DNA of 45,390 bases, from the NCBI GenBank assembly GCA_013377075.1, contig JACABD010000023.1, positions 13,660-59,049 of the forward strand, read 5' to 3'. The stretch comes from Geobacteraceae bacterium. Lineage in GTDB: Bacteria > Desulfobacterota > Desulfuromonadia > Geobacterales > DSM-12255. The notes under the pieces are model-generated. The model did no database searches. It was not told the origin of the DNA and was given only the letters and a program-made list of their open reading frames with translations. Positions 24,633 to 32,833 of the stretch are shown piece by piece; position 1 is the stretch's first letter; the number at the start of each line of letters is the position of its first letter. The position numbers and the translations under genes are program-made.

Positions 24633-24648
24633 AGCCAATCCCGTGCCA
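24633..24648 (-). promoter_or_regulatory. Sigma-54 promoter of the RHH gene
   Basis: Minus strand TGGCACGGGATTGGCT against TGGCACG-N4-TTGCW: exact GG-N10-GC spacing, one mismatch. The predicted start is about 24622, giving a 40-nt leader containing the CAGGAG site of the RHH gene. Confidence 0.65.
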
Positions 24649-24738
24649 AAATTTCATGTATACGCCCTTGTCGTATTCAATGGCTTCCTAATTGCACAAG
24701 TTATATGACCAGCAAGCATTTCAGTTTTACTCCATCCT

Positions 24739-27321
24739 TTGTCAGCCTTGAATTTCAGCGGGAACAGACCTGTAGTGAACATACCATTATCTGATTTGAA
24801 ATCGATTAACCTCTTTTCCGGCCTTGTCGAAAGCGACCTGTTGCGTATCTCTTTATGTCTGCAAAAATGTGTATTTTTGTCCAATTCGGTCATTTTGTCC
24901 AAAAGTGATGAGGCTGACTCACTCTATTTCGTCATTAGTGGCACAGTACGGGTCGAACTGACGGATTCCTCCGGGCAGATCTTCAATATTGTCGAAATCG
25001 GCCCTGGCGAACATTTTGGCGAACGTGCCATACTTACCGGAGAGCCGCGCACTGCCGATGTACGGGCCATCACAGCACAAGTCGTTGTCGCCAAATTGCC
25101 GCGGGAGGATTTCGAGGGTCTGCTCTTAGAGGCACCGCTTCTCTATGCAAACCTCTGCAGGTATCTGGCCATGCAGCTTGGCAGCTGGGCCCAGCGTCAT
25201 CGCCGTGAAGAAAGCGAACACAGGGAGGTAATGACCAATCTGAGCGGCTGGCAGCTGCTTCCGGAGTTCGGCTCCTTTCCGGGAAATTCCGCCTGGGTCA
25301 GAAATCTCAACAGCCGTCTGGCAGCTCTCGGTAATTCTGAAAAAAATGTCCTCATCCTGGGCGAGCCGGGCACATGGAAGGATCTTGCTGCCCGGCTGAT
25401 TCATTTTCATGGCGGTGCTGTCAGGCCGGTGCTCTTCCTCGACTGTGCGACGCCGCCACCTCTGGCTCCGCTGGTGGAACGGTCAAAGTGTGCTGACTCA
25501 ATTGGCTTGAGTCAGTCTCTGGCGCTCTTTGGCAAAGCAGCTGAAAAGGCAGACTCAGTGCGGGCTCGCAAAGGTATGCTTGAACTGGCATCGGGTGGCG
25601 ATTTAATCCTGCGCAATATCGACTGCCTGACAGCTGGGGTGCAAAGCTCGCTGTTGTCATATATTGACGAGGGGAGGGGAGGGGAAAGCTCTTTCAGAAA
25701 CGGCCCGGTAAGGATTATCGCAACCAGTGGCGCACCCCTGGCAAGGCAGGCTGAAAGCGGCATCTTCAATGAAGCCCTGTATGCAAAGCTCTGCCAGGAG
25801 ACCATTGTCATGTCACCGCTGCGCAAGCGCAAAAGGGATATACCTGTCATTGCCAGAAGCCTGCTCCGCACCCTCAATGGCAAGTATCACAAGGGGGTGG
25901 TCAGGCTTTCCCAGGATGCCCATAACCGCCTGGTTGACCACGACTGGCCCCTGAACGGCACCGAGCTTTATCAGGTCCTGAGCCGTGCCGTGCTGGTCTG
26001 CTCAGGGGAAGCGATACTTTCCGAGCATATTTTTCTTCAGGGAAAGCAGTTCCAATCGGGCCGGCTCAATCTGCTCTCTCTGCCGGATCTGGAGCGGCTT
26101 GCCAGGCGGCCGGAATTCCCGCGCCTGCTTCGCTGGACAACTGTGCCGCTCTTTCTGCTGGTTCTCTTCGGTACGCTGCTTGGGGCTGAAACTGACAATG
26201 CCGCAAATCTTGCGGTCTGGACCCTCTGGTGGCCGGCTCTGCTTCTGACCGGGTTTCTCTTTGCCCGTGGCTGGTGCAGTTATTGCCCGCTTGAGGCAAT
26301 GGGAGAATTTTTCGGCACACGCATCGGCGTGGGGCATGAGCCGTCATCGTGGTTGCAGAAATACGGAACTGCCATCAGTCTCTCGCTCTTTGTTATTATT
26401 TTCCTTGCAGAACAGGCAACAGGGATGTTTTCCCACCCATACGCCACTGGTCTTTTGCTGCTGATTCTCCTTGTCAGCACTGTCGGCGGCGACCTATTGC
26501 TTGGCCGCCGTGGATGGTGCAAGCACCTCTGTCCCCTCGGGAGGATCGTCAGTCTTGCTTCGCGCATCTCTTTTCTGGAGATGCACAGTAATCATAATGT
26601 CTGTGCAAGCCGCTGCAAGGTTGATGACTGTGTCAAAGAGAAGGGGTGTCCCATGGGGCTGCACCCGTCAGGGATCGATAATTCCGACCACTGTGTTCTC
26701 TGCCTCGACTGCGTCCGCAACTGCCCCCACCACTCCATGGAGCTTGACCTGCGCAGCCCTGCCAGCGGCCTCTCAAACCATGGCCGCAGCGGTTTTGTTG
26801 AGGCGATGTTCAGCATCACCGTTGTCGGGCTGATTATCGCCGTCAAGTTAACGCCGTACTTCTATCACGGTCGCGTTCAATCGGCTCTCTGGAGCATGGG
26901 GGAGTTCTTTACGGCCATGCTCATAACAGGCTCATTTGCAGCATGTGCAATGATCTTCTCCATTGGGGTGCGGCGCCAGAGGTGGAAAGCATCCTTTGCC
27001 ATCTGCGGAACCGCATACATTCCCATCGCCCTGACCGGACTTTTTATCTTTTACTTCAGGGAGTTTGTCTTGAGGGGAGAAAATCTTGTCCCCTGGATGC
27101 TACGCGGATTCCATCTTGGCCGGCTGTTCGATGCAGAACGGTTGACACCGGAGCTCGGTACGCTGCGAATGCTTGTCCCACCCATCATCATAGCCGGTGG
27201 TCTCTTCTCGATCAGCTCCCTCTCCAGTCTGGCGAAAGAGTACAACCTGAGCAGCATCAGCTACTTTGGGCATCGACTGCTGCTTATAGTGGCTACGGTG
27301 CTGCTGGTTTGTTTGGTATGA
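24739..27321 (+). CDS. cNMP-binding / degenerate AAA+ / membrane polyferredoxin fusion (up to 860 aa)
   Basis: Domain order: cyclic-nucleotide-binding-like beta barrel (about 17-135; VISGTVRVELTDSSG, GPGEHFGERAILTGEPRTA); a sigma-54-AAA+-like region (about 185-430) with altered Walker A GEPGTWKD and no GAFTGA; then a NapH/CcoG-like membrane part from about 470, with WCSYCPLEAMGEFFG (~510), WCKHLCPLGRIVSL (~594), a cluster CASRCKVDDCVKEKGCP (~622) and a 4Fe-4S motif CVLCLDCVRNCP (~653). Several more TM segments end the protein. It is probably a membrane electron-transfer protein with a cytoplasmic regulatory head; it should not activate sigma-54. Start unclear: TTG 24739 is the longest, GTG 24775 an alternative, and neither has a good ribosome site. 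Confidence 0.85.
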   Translation: MSALNFSGNRPVVNIPLSDLKSINLFSGLVESDLLRISLCLQKCVFLSNSVILSKSDEADSLYFVISGTVRVELTDSSGQIFNIVEIGPGEHFGERAILTGEPRTADVRAITAQVVVAKLPREDFEGLLLEAPLLYANLCRYLAMQLGSWAQRHRREESEHREVMTNLSGWQLLPEFGSFPGNSAWVRNLNSRLAALGNSEKNVLILGEPGTWKDLAARLIHFHGGAVRPVLFLDCATPPPLAPLVERSKCADSIGLSQSLALFGKAAEKADSVRARKGMLELASGGDLILRNIDCLTAGVQSSLLSYIDEGRGGESSFRNGPVRIIATSGAPLARQAESGIFNEALYAKLCQETIVMSPLRKRKRDIPVIARSLLRTLNGKYHKGVVRLSQDAHNRLVDHDWPLNGTELYQVLSRAVLVCSGEAILSEHIFLQGKQFQSGRLNLLSLPDLERLARRPEFPRLLRWTTVPLFLLVLFGTLLGAETDNAANLAVWTLWWPALLLTGFLFARGWCSYCPLEAMGEFFGTRIGVGHEPSSWLQKYGTAISLSLFVIIFLAEQATGMFSHPYATGLLLLILLVSTVGGDLLLGRRGWCKHLCPLGRIVSLASRISFLEMHSNHNVCASRCKVDDCVKEKGCPMGLHPSGIDNSDHCVLCLDCVRNCPHHSMELDLRSPASGLSNHGRSGFVEAMFSITVVGLIIAVKLTPYFYHGRVQSALWSMGEFFTAMLITGSFAACAMIFSIGVRRQRWKASFAICGTAYIPIALTGLFIFYFREFVLRGENLVPWMLRGFHLGRLFDAERLTPELGTLRMLVPPIIIAGGLFSISSLSSLAKEYNLSSISYFGHRLLLIVATVLLVCLV

Positions 27322-27385
27322 ATGAATGAAAAAGGCAGGTAATGGTATGGTGGTAAACATGTCTTCAGATAAGGCGATTTGAAGG

Positions 27386-27433
27386 GGGGCCAAGTCTCCA
27401 AAACTCAAATTTGAGATTTTAAGACTTGGCCCC
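27386..27433. repeat. Long near-perfect palindrome (REP-like)
   Basis: GGGGCCAAGTCT and AGACTTGGCCCC form a perfect 12-bp stem around an inner CTCAAATTTGAG palindrome. It lies between two convergent genes. It can terminate from both sides, but its sequence style resembles dispersed REP elements moved by Y1 transposases; no such transposase is in the window. Confidence 0.6.
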
Positions 27434-27478
27434 TGATCGTGGTTTCGAGTTGTCGATATAAAAGATTGAGACGGACTT

Positions 27479-28420
27479 CTACTCGAAGAGCCTGAAATTG
27501 TAGGTATTGTTTATTTTACCGTAGACGCCCCCGTTACTCATAGTTCCGACCCAGGTTTCGCCCCACTTCCTATTGTTGATGATGATATTTCCGTCTTTAA
27601 ACGTGCCATCCAGTTTTACTACACCTGCAGCCCTATTTTTATAGTTTCTCTGATCCATGTAAAAAGTTGAACCTTCTGTAGATGTTACATCGATAGTACC
27701 GTTTTGTCCCCCGAGTGCATCTGTCTCCCAACGTAATGTTTTTCCGCTCACAAACAACGCTGGCAAGTGGTGGGCCCTTTCCTTTATAGTAACCGAAGCT
27801 TCCGGTTTGTCGAATATTAGAAAAGCATATTTATTGTTTATTTTACCGGAGATTACCCCGTTATTTACAGTTCCGACCCAGGTTTCACCCCACTTTCTAT
27901 TGTTGATGATTACATTACCATCTTTAAACATGCCATCCAGTTTTACTACACCGGCAGCCGTATTTTTATTGTTTCTCTGATCCAGGTAAAAGGTTGAACC
28001 TTCTGTAGACGTTACGTGGATGGTACCGTTTTGCCCTCCGAGTGCATCTGTCTCCCACCTCAGTGTTTTACCGCTAATAAATGGGGTTATTAAATGTTCG
28101 TGGGTGCCTCTGGAATCGCGGATAGCCAATTCACGCTCCCGTTGTTGGCGCTCAGATGCGGCTTGATGTTCCCGCTCTTCATGTCGGGCTCGCTCTTCGG
28201 CAGCCAGACGCCTCGTCTGCTCCTCGATGGCTCGGGTCCGTGCCATTTCCTCAGCAGCTTTACGACGCGCCTGCTCGTTCCGTTCATATATTCTCATGGC
28301 TTCCACGCGCTCAGTTTCACTCATCCGGTCCCAGTTAGCCTGGGGAACGCCGTACATAAAGGGGGTGCAGGCAGCAAGAAAAAGTAGCAGGAGCAGGCCG
28401 AAAACGGAAATTCTTTTCAT
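27479..28420 (-). CDS. Lipoprotein with Arg/Glu-rich stalk and two near-identical beta repeats (313 aa)
   Basis: Signal peptide with lipobox LAAC (Cys18), so lipid-anchored. Residues about 36-108 are a charged helical, probably coiled-coil, stalk (RRKAAEEMARTRAIEEQTRR). Two repeats follow, about 116-204 and 225-312, each starting SGKTLRWETDALGGQNGTI and containing RKWGETWVGT and GKINN. Each is a small beta domain of unknown function. No close gene partner. Confidence is high for lipoprotein export, low for function. Confidence 0.8.
   Translation of the reverse strand: MKRISVFGLLLLLFLAACTPFMYGVPQANWDRMSETERVEAMRIYERNEQARRKAAEEMARTRAIEEQTRRLAAEERARHEEREHQAASERQQRERELAIRDSRGTHEHLITPFISGKTLRWETDALGGQNGTIHVTSTEGSTFYLDQRNNKNTAAGVVKLDGMFKDGNVIINNRKWGETWVGTVNNGVISGKINNKYAFLIFDKPEASVTIKERAHHLPALFVSGKTLRWETDALGGQNGTIDVTSTEGSTFYMDQRNYKNRAAGVVKLDGTFKDGNIIINNRKWGETWVGTMSNGGVYGKINNTYNFRLFE
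27485..27748 (-). repeat. Internal duplication, copy B of the lipoprotein beta domain
   Basis: DNA for residues 225-312, closely matching 27809-28075 at both DNA and protein level (for example the identical GKTLRWETDALGGQNGTI segment). The low divergence points to a recent or gene-conversion-maintained duplication. Confidence 0.75.
27809..28075 (-). repeat. Internal duplication, copy A of the lipoprotein beta domain
   Basis: DNA for residues 116-204; the partner copy is 27485-27748. A 20-residue spacer (KPEASVTIKERAHHLPALFV) separates the two units. Confidence 0.75.
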
Positions 28421-28968
28421 TAGTAGGTCTCCATGGATAACATTGGTGTAGGTACGAGTATTTTCATTTTTCCGATTGATGCTACAGGTGATAAAGGATA
28501 GCGGTGTTAAGTCAGTTTGAAAGAGTTGTTTGTAGGGTGGTTGGTTTTATGTAAAACGAATAATGTGTAAATGCCTATTAACCGAGAATGTATCACCCCG
28601 AATAGCAGCCAGTCAACGACAAATCATGAGGTATGTAGTGAGCTTATGTGGGGTAGGGAAAATTGATAACAGATACATACGGGGTCTGCCCTTGACAAGA
28701 TAAATTAACAGCAAATTCAAGGCCGTAAAAAGTCTTGTGCATACATTCCACACTCTTACACGTAAAAACGCTGTGAAGCCTAACACTACAGGGCTTAACG
28801 GTGTTTTTGATTTGATCGCTGAATGGCACCGTTGGAAATTATCTAGTTATATTCAGGACAGGCTCCGTGGATTGCTAGTTTTTACTTGCAAACTGGTTAC
28901 GATCGGCACCCTGTGGATTTATGTTAGCGCTGAATTTTAAAGCACTGTATAATCTTAATAATTGATTC
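28421..28968. other. 548-nt gene-free stretch
   Basis: Short open frames on both strands here lack ribosome sites and family resemblance. I see an imperfect hairpin (28764-28808; arms AAAAACGCTGTGAAGCC and GGCTTAACGGTGTTTTT) and a GGGGTCTGCCCTTGACAAG string (28681-28699) that resembles scars of REP-type elements. The 3' end carries a probable promoter for the next gene. Confidence 0.4.
28924..28953 (+). promoter_or_regulatory. Possible sigma-70 promoter of the DAC-like gene
   Basis: Perfect -10 TATAAT (28948-28953), preceded directly by TG, with a weak TTAGCG -35 at 18-nt spacing. It lies 33 nt before the chosen GTG start. Confidence 0.4.
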
Positions 28969-28986
28969 GTGTGTCGGAGGTGGCTT

Positions 28987-30252
28987 GTGCCTGTAACTGT
29001 TTTTGAGGCAATAAGGGGTGATGTTAGCTCTTTTCTGGGCAGAGCAGATGTTGATCTGCTTGAAGGTGAGGTTCAGGCTGACGACTGTATTCAGCAATTG
29101 GTCAACATTGAGAACCGAAGTTACACCTTTCTTGCCCGTCGTCCGGATTTGCCTTTTACCAAGGCAGAGGAGTCCTTTTCCCGTGAATTGATGACTGCTT
29201 TTGCCGGTCTTTATACAGGATTCAAGCTGGAAGGTTTTGCTGCCCATTTCCGTACCGCACTGCTTGCTTCGATCATGGACATAACCGTTGCCCGCTCACT
29301 GCGTGGTGATCGTAGTAAAGGTTTTTGGCCTATTCAGCAGTTGATCCAGTTGCTAAAGAAGCTCTCCTACCAGAGGTACGAAGGGACACCGGCAACAACC
29401 GGTTTCATCATTCACCGGACTACACCGGCAAAGCTCAAGAGTATCGTGAAGTTACGCTCCCATGTGCTGGTGCCGCTCACTCCCCCACAGGTAGTTACCA
29501 CCAGATTCTTCGACAATCCACTGACTTATCGACTGATTGATGGTACGAACCAGTTTTTTATTGCCAATATTCAGATGCAGGTGTCTGGAGCACTCAGGAT
29601 CGGTGACCATGCCGGGCAGAACAGTGTGGAACGCCTCACCCAGCGCGAACTTTTCTCCATCGTGAACCGATGCGGGATTGGCAGTTTTGCCCTTACTGTC
29701 AATGAATCTTCTGAAATCGAAGTACTTACCTCTCCGGCAAGGATTCTTGTTCGGAGAATGGGGGGGTGGAAAATATTCGACCCGGATATTTTCCGCTCTT
29801 TTCTCTGTGGCGTACTCGATGAAACTTCTGTCGACGATCTGCTCTGGACTGCATACGCCCTTTCCAAAAGCAGGCATGGTACGGTTATCCTGATCAATGG
29901 CGCCGGTAGCAGGGGGCTTGCAGCACTTAAGAAGGGCTCTGTCGGCGGTGATGATCCTGTCTGCAGGGCTCTGGTTAACAGGGCGAAACGAAGGAGTATC
30001 ACCGAGCTGAAGAAGAGCGGCACACTGCTCCGGATTCTGACCTCAGACGGCATGACGGTTTTTAATAATAACGGCAGATTGGTGGAGACCGGTTTTATCA
30101 TTGATACCTCCCATGTTCGCGAGGTTATAACCGGTGGCGGGCGCACTGCTGCGGCCAGTGCAGCCTCTTTTTTCGGGAAGGTTATCAAGGTCTCCCAGGA
30201 TGGACATATTGAGCTGTATGAGAAAGGCCGGATGATTTACCGATTCGGTTAG
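28987..30252 (+). CDS. Protein with a diadenylate-cyclase-like (DisA_N-type) C-terminal domain (421 aa)
   Basis: GTG 28987 is chosen because GGAGG lies 6 nt upstream. Residues about 1-200 are a soluble domain I do not recognise. The C-terminal part (about 285-421) follows the order of DAC domains: TVILINGAG, then SDGMTVFNNNG (cf. the DGA motif), then GGGRTAAASAASFFG (cf. the GTRHRAA region) and KVIKVSQDGHIELYEKG (cf. the VSEExG-type segment). The RHR triplet needed for cyclisation is replaced, so it may bind a nucleotide without making c-di-AMP. Single-gene unit ended by the terminator at 30272. Resemblance is by eye and moderate. Confidence 0.6.
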   Translation: MPVTVFEAIRGDVSSFLGRADVDLLEGEVQADDCIQQLVNIENRSYTFLARRPDLPFTKAEESFSRELMTAFAGLYTGFKLEGFAAHFRTALLASIMDITVARSLRGDRSKGFWPIQQLIQLLKKLSYQRYEGTPATTGFIIHRTTPAKLKSIVKLRSHVLVPLTPPQVVTTRFFDNPLTYRLIDGTNQFFIANIQMQVSGALRIGDHAGQNSVERLTQRELFSIVNRCGIGSFALTVNESSEIEVLTSPARILVRRMGGWKIFDPDIFRSFLCGVLDETSVDDLLWTAYALSKSRHGTVILINGAGSRGLAALKKGSVGGDDPVCRALVNRAKRRSITELKKSGTLLRILTSDGMTVFNNNGRLVETGFIIDTSHVREVITGGGRTAAASAASFFGKVIKVSQDGHIELYEKGRMIYRFG

Positions 30253-30271
30253 CAGGTGATTTACAGATAAA

Positions 30272-30300
30272 AAGGCCTGCAGAGGAATTCTGCAGGCCTT
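30272..30300. terminator. Bidirectional terminator between the DAC-like gene and tatA
   Basis: AAGGCCTGCAGA / TCTGCAGGCCTT perfect 12-bp stem, 5-nt loop. It serves convergent transcripts; T-runs are weak on both sides. Confidence 0.7.
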
Positions 30301-30320
30301 GTCATATCTATGATCTGATT

Positions 30321-30482
30321 TTACTGCTCCGGTAGCTTGACAGGTTCTTCCGTTGCTGCTTTTTTAAAATTTCTCAGGCTGCTGCCAAGCGCCTGCCCTA
30401 GCTGGGGCAGTTTCCCCGGGCCGACTACGATGAGTAAGATGGCCAGAATGATGCACATCTCCGGCATACCGATACCAAACAT
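30321..30482 (-). CDS. tatA: TatA-type translocase subunit in the hydrogenase operon (53 aa)
   Basis: Too short to be found by length filters. Reads [20 protein letters not shown], then [20 protein letters not shown]: the single N-terminal TM, the Gly-Pro hinge and the amphipathic helix of TatA/TatE. ATG 30482 directly follows the protease stop (TAAATG) with GGGGGAG just upstream, so it is translated with the operon. It fits the twin-arginine signals on the hydrogenase small and HybA subunits, suggesting a dedicated Tat component. Confidence 0.88.
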   Translation of the reverse strand: MFGIGMPEMCIILAILLIVVGPGKLPQLGQALGSSLRNFKKAATEEPVKLPEQ

Positions 30483-30968
30483 TTACTCCCCCCTTTTTGT
30501 TACGATAACTCCATTAATAGCAAGATCCGCAGAGATGATCTGGGCTACCTCTTTCAGCCTGCTCTTTACGACATCTGACAGCTGATCGCTGGCATCGAGT
30601 GATGCAGGGATAACACCGAGCAGAGTGACTTTCTCCGGGCAAAAACCGCGCAGCTCGCTCATCAAAAGCGTCTCCTGAATGCCGATCTGATGGGGTGAGA
30701 GCTTGACCGGAATCTTGTCGAGCATGATCTCATCCTTCTCATAGCGCCTCAGCTCACCCGGTGCTCCATTCCCTTCGATAACGTCAAGTATGTAGATATG
30801 ATCCGCTTCCTCAAACTTGTGGGTCACCATGATCCCCAGTGTGCCGCCGTCGTATAGCTCGACTTTTTCGGGAAAGTCGTAGTTTTCTTCCAGATATCTG
30901 ATGGCGTGAACTCCGAATCCCTCGTCAGAAAGAAGCAGGTTACCAGCGCCGAAAATCAATGTTTTCAT
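30483..30968 (-). CDS. hybD: [NiFe]-hydrogenase maturation endopeptidase (161 aa)
   Basis: HyaD/HybD family: GAGNLLLSDEGFG with metal-binding E16, ILDVIEG with D62, and KLSPHQIG with H93, the three nickel ligands. It removes the C-terminal peptide of the large subunit after nickel insertion, after the His of DPCxxCxxH. Sits downstream of the large subunit gene, separated by a palindromic repeat, and upstream of tatA. Confidence 0.95.
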   Translation of the reverse strand: MKTLIFGAGNLLLSDEGFGVHAIRYLEENYDFPEKVELYDGGTLGIMVTHKFEEADHIYILDVIEGNGAPGELRRYEKDEIMLDKIPVKLSPHQIGIQETLLMSELRGFCPEKVTLLGVIPASLDASDQLSDVVKSRLKEVAQIISADLAINGVIVTKRGE

Positions 30969-30989
30969 AAGGTTCCTTTTTTTACCATA

Positions 30990-31110
30990 ATAACGTCCGA
31001 TTTTGAGCCGAGGTCAAGGAAGGTGAGCAACCACGCGGAGGCGTAGCAGCGCTACACCGCACAAGATGGTTGCGATGCCTGACGCCGAAATCGGCCAAAA
31101 GCGGCGTTAT
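30990..31110. repeat. 121-bp palindromic repeat element A
   Basis: ATAACG...CGTTAT ends, then matching CCGATTT/AAATCGG, CAACC/GGTTG and a central GTAGC-AGC-GCTAC hairpin: one long interrupted hairpin with MITE-like design. It fills the gap between large-subunit and protease genes, and its end supplies the TAA stop of the large subunit (31107-31109). No coding frame or transposase. Confidence 0.6.
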
Positions 31111-32789
31111 AGTACTTTTACCTTTGTAATTTCTTTCCCTTCCGGATCAATCGTATGCACTGCACAGGCAATACACGGGTCGAAAGAGTGGATGGTGCGC
31201 AGTACCTCAAGCGGCTTGTCTTCCTGGACTACCGGGTTGCCGACAAGTGATGCCTCGTATGGTCCCATGACCCCTTTCTCATCACGTGGAGAAGCGTTCC
31301 AGGTGGATGGCACTACGGCCTGATAGTTCTTGATCTTCTTGTTGTCTATAACCATCCAGTGGGAGAGGGTGCCGCGGGGTGCCTCGTGGAAACCGACCCC
31401 TTTGTATTCGCCCTTTGGAATTTCGGTATGGTTGGCGTAGGTCTTGTCTCCCTTGCCGAGATTTTCAACGAGCTTATCAAGCTGATCAATAGCCATATCG
31501 GAGAGGAGATGGGCTCTGATAGCCCGTGCTCCGAGGCGACCCATGGTTGAGTGGAGGTCGGAGAGCTGGATGCCGATCTTCTGACAGGTGCTGTCTACCA
31601 GCTTCTTGACTTTCACATTCCCAGTAGCGTAGGCGGCAAAGAGCTGAGCCGGTGGGCCCACCTGGATAGGTTTACCTTCAAAACGTGGCGATTTGCACCA
31701 GCTGTACTTGCCGTTCTCCTGGAAGTCGGTGTACTCGGGTTTTGTCTCACCTTCCCATGGATGATGTGACGAAGAGCCTTCATACCAGGCGTGGGCAACA
31801 CCTTCACTGATGTTGTTGATCAGGTATGGGTCCTGATGGGTGGTGATCGGCTTGAAGGTTTTCAGGTCGCCGTTAAAGAAGACGCCACCGTTCATGGCGA
31901 ATTTGGTGTTTTTGGTGTCTTCAGGGAACTCCGGAACCGCCATGTAGTTGGTCACACCGGCGCCGTATTTGAACCACTCCTTGTAGGATGAGGCAATGGC
32001 GATCATGTCAGGATAGTAGACCTTCTGCACAAAATCACGGGTCTCTTCCATGAGGGTGCGCAGATAGGCAATCCGCTCCATGTTGAGGGTGGCCATGTTT
32101 TCGAGGTTGATAGCTGTAGCCACGCCGCCGACCACCAGGTTCTGGATGTGGGGGTTTTTACCGCCGAGAATGGCGACTGCCTGGGCAGCTTTCCGCTGGT
32201 AGTCGAGGGCTTTGAGGTAGTGGGCAGTGGCAATAAGATTCACTTCGGGAGAGAGTTTCATTGCCGGATGTCCCCAGTAACCCGAGGCAAAGATGCCGAG
32301 CTTGCCACCGGCAACAAAGGCTTTCAGTTTGTCCTGAACAGCCTTGAACTCCTTTTCGGAGTTTCCCGGCCAATCGGAGAGGCTCTGGGCGATCTGGGCA
32401 GCCTTTTTCGGGTCAGCTTTGAGTGCCGAGACAATGTCGACCCAGTCAAGGGCGGAGAGGTGGTAGAAGTGGACGATATGATCCTGAACCGAGTGCTGGG
32501 CGATCATGATGTTCCTAATGTACTGGGCATTCATCGGTACTTCAACCTTGAGGGCGTTCTCCACCGACCTGATTGAAGAGATAGCATGAACGGTGGTGCA
32601 GACGCCGCAGAAGCGCTGTGCTAGCGACCAGGCATCCTCTGGCGGTTTGCCTTTGAGGATGGTCTCGATGCCGCGCCACATCTGGGCTGACGACCATGCT
32701 TTGGAAACCTTGCCGTTATCTACTTCAACATCAATACGCAGGTGACCCTCTATGCGGGTGATTGGATCCAGAGTTATTCTTTTTGACAT
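31107..32789 (-). CDS. hybC: [NiFe]-hydrogenase large subunit (560 aa)
   Basis: Group 1 uptake hydrogenase. The N-terminal site RFCGVCTTVH (C61, C64) and C-terminal DPCIACAVH (C539, C542, H545) give the four nickel-iron ligands. A 15-residue tail (TIDPEGKEITKVKVL) follows His545 and is the expected substrate of the maturation protease. GGAG precedes ATG 32789. The active site oxidises H2 in the periplasm after Tat co-export with the small subunit. In Geobacter this gene is called hybL. Confidence 0.98.
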   Translation of the reverse strand: MSKRITLDPITRIEGHLRIDVEVDNGKVSKAWSSAQMWRGIETILKGKPPEDAWSLAQRFCGVCTTVHAISSIRSVENALKVEVPMNAQYIRNIMIAQHSVQDHIVHFYHLSALDWVDIVSALKADPKKAAQIAQSLSDWPGNSEKEFKAVQDKLKAFVAGGKLGIFASGYWGHPAMKLSPEVNLIATAHYLKALDYQRKAAQAVAILGGKNPHIQNLVVGGVATAINLENMATLNMERIAYLRTLMEETRDFVQKVYYPDMIAIASSYKEWFKYGAGVTNYMAVPEFPEDTKNTKFAMNGGVFFNGDLKTFKPITTHQDPYLINNISEGVAHAWYEGSSSHHPWEGETKPEYTDFQENGKYSWCKSPRFEGKPIQVGPPAQLFAAYATGNVKVKKLVDSTCQKIGIQLSDLHSTMGRLGARAIRAHLLSDMAIDQLDKLVENLGKGDKTYANHTEIPKGEYKGVGFHEAPRGTLSHWMVIDNKKIKNYQAVVPSTWNASPRDEKGVMGPYEASLVGNPVVQEDKPLEVLRTIHSFDPCIACAVHTIDPEGKEITKVKVL

Positions 32790-32833
32790 TTTATTTCTCC
32801 TGAATGTTTTTTGGAAACGTGATGAACTTTTTC

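Noticed and set aside
24654-24902. 82-aa minus-strand frame opposite the start of the cNMP-binding domain
   Set aside because: It lies over conserved plus-strand coding sequence and has no domain.
24739-27321. Functional sigma-54 activator
   Set aside because: The AAA-like region lacks GAFTGA and a normal Walker A, and there is no C-terminal DNA-binding domain.
28644-28940. Two short overlapping genes on opposite strands in the 548-nt gap
   Set aside because: No ribosome sites, no family resemblance; part of the sequence forms a hairpin.
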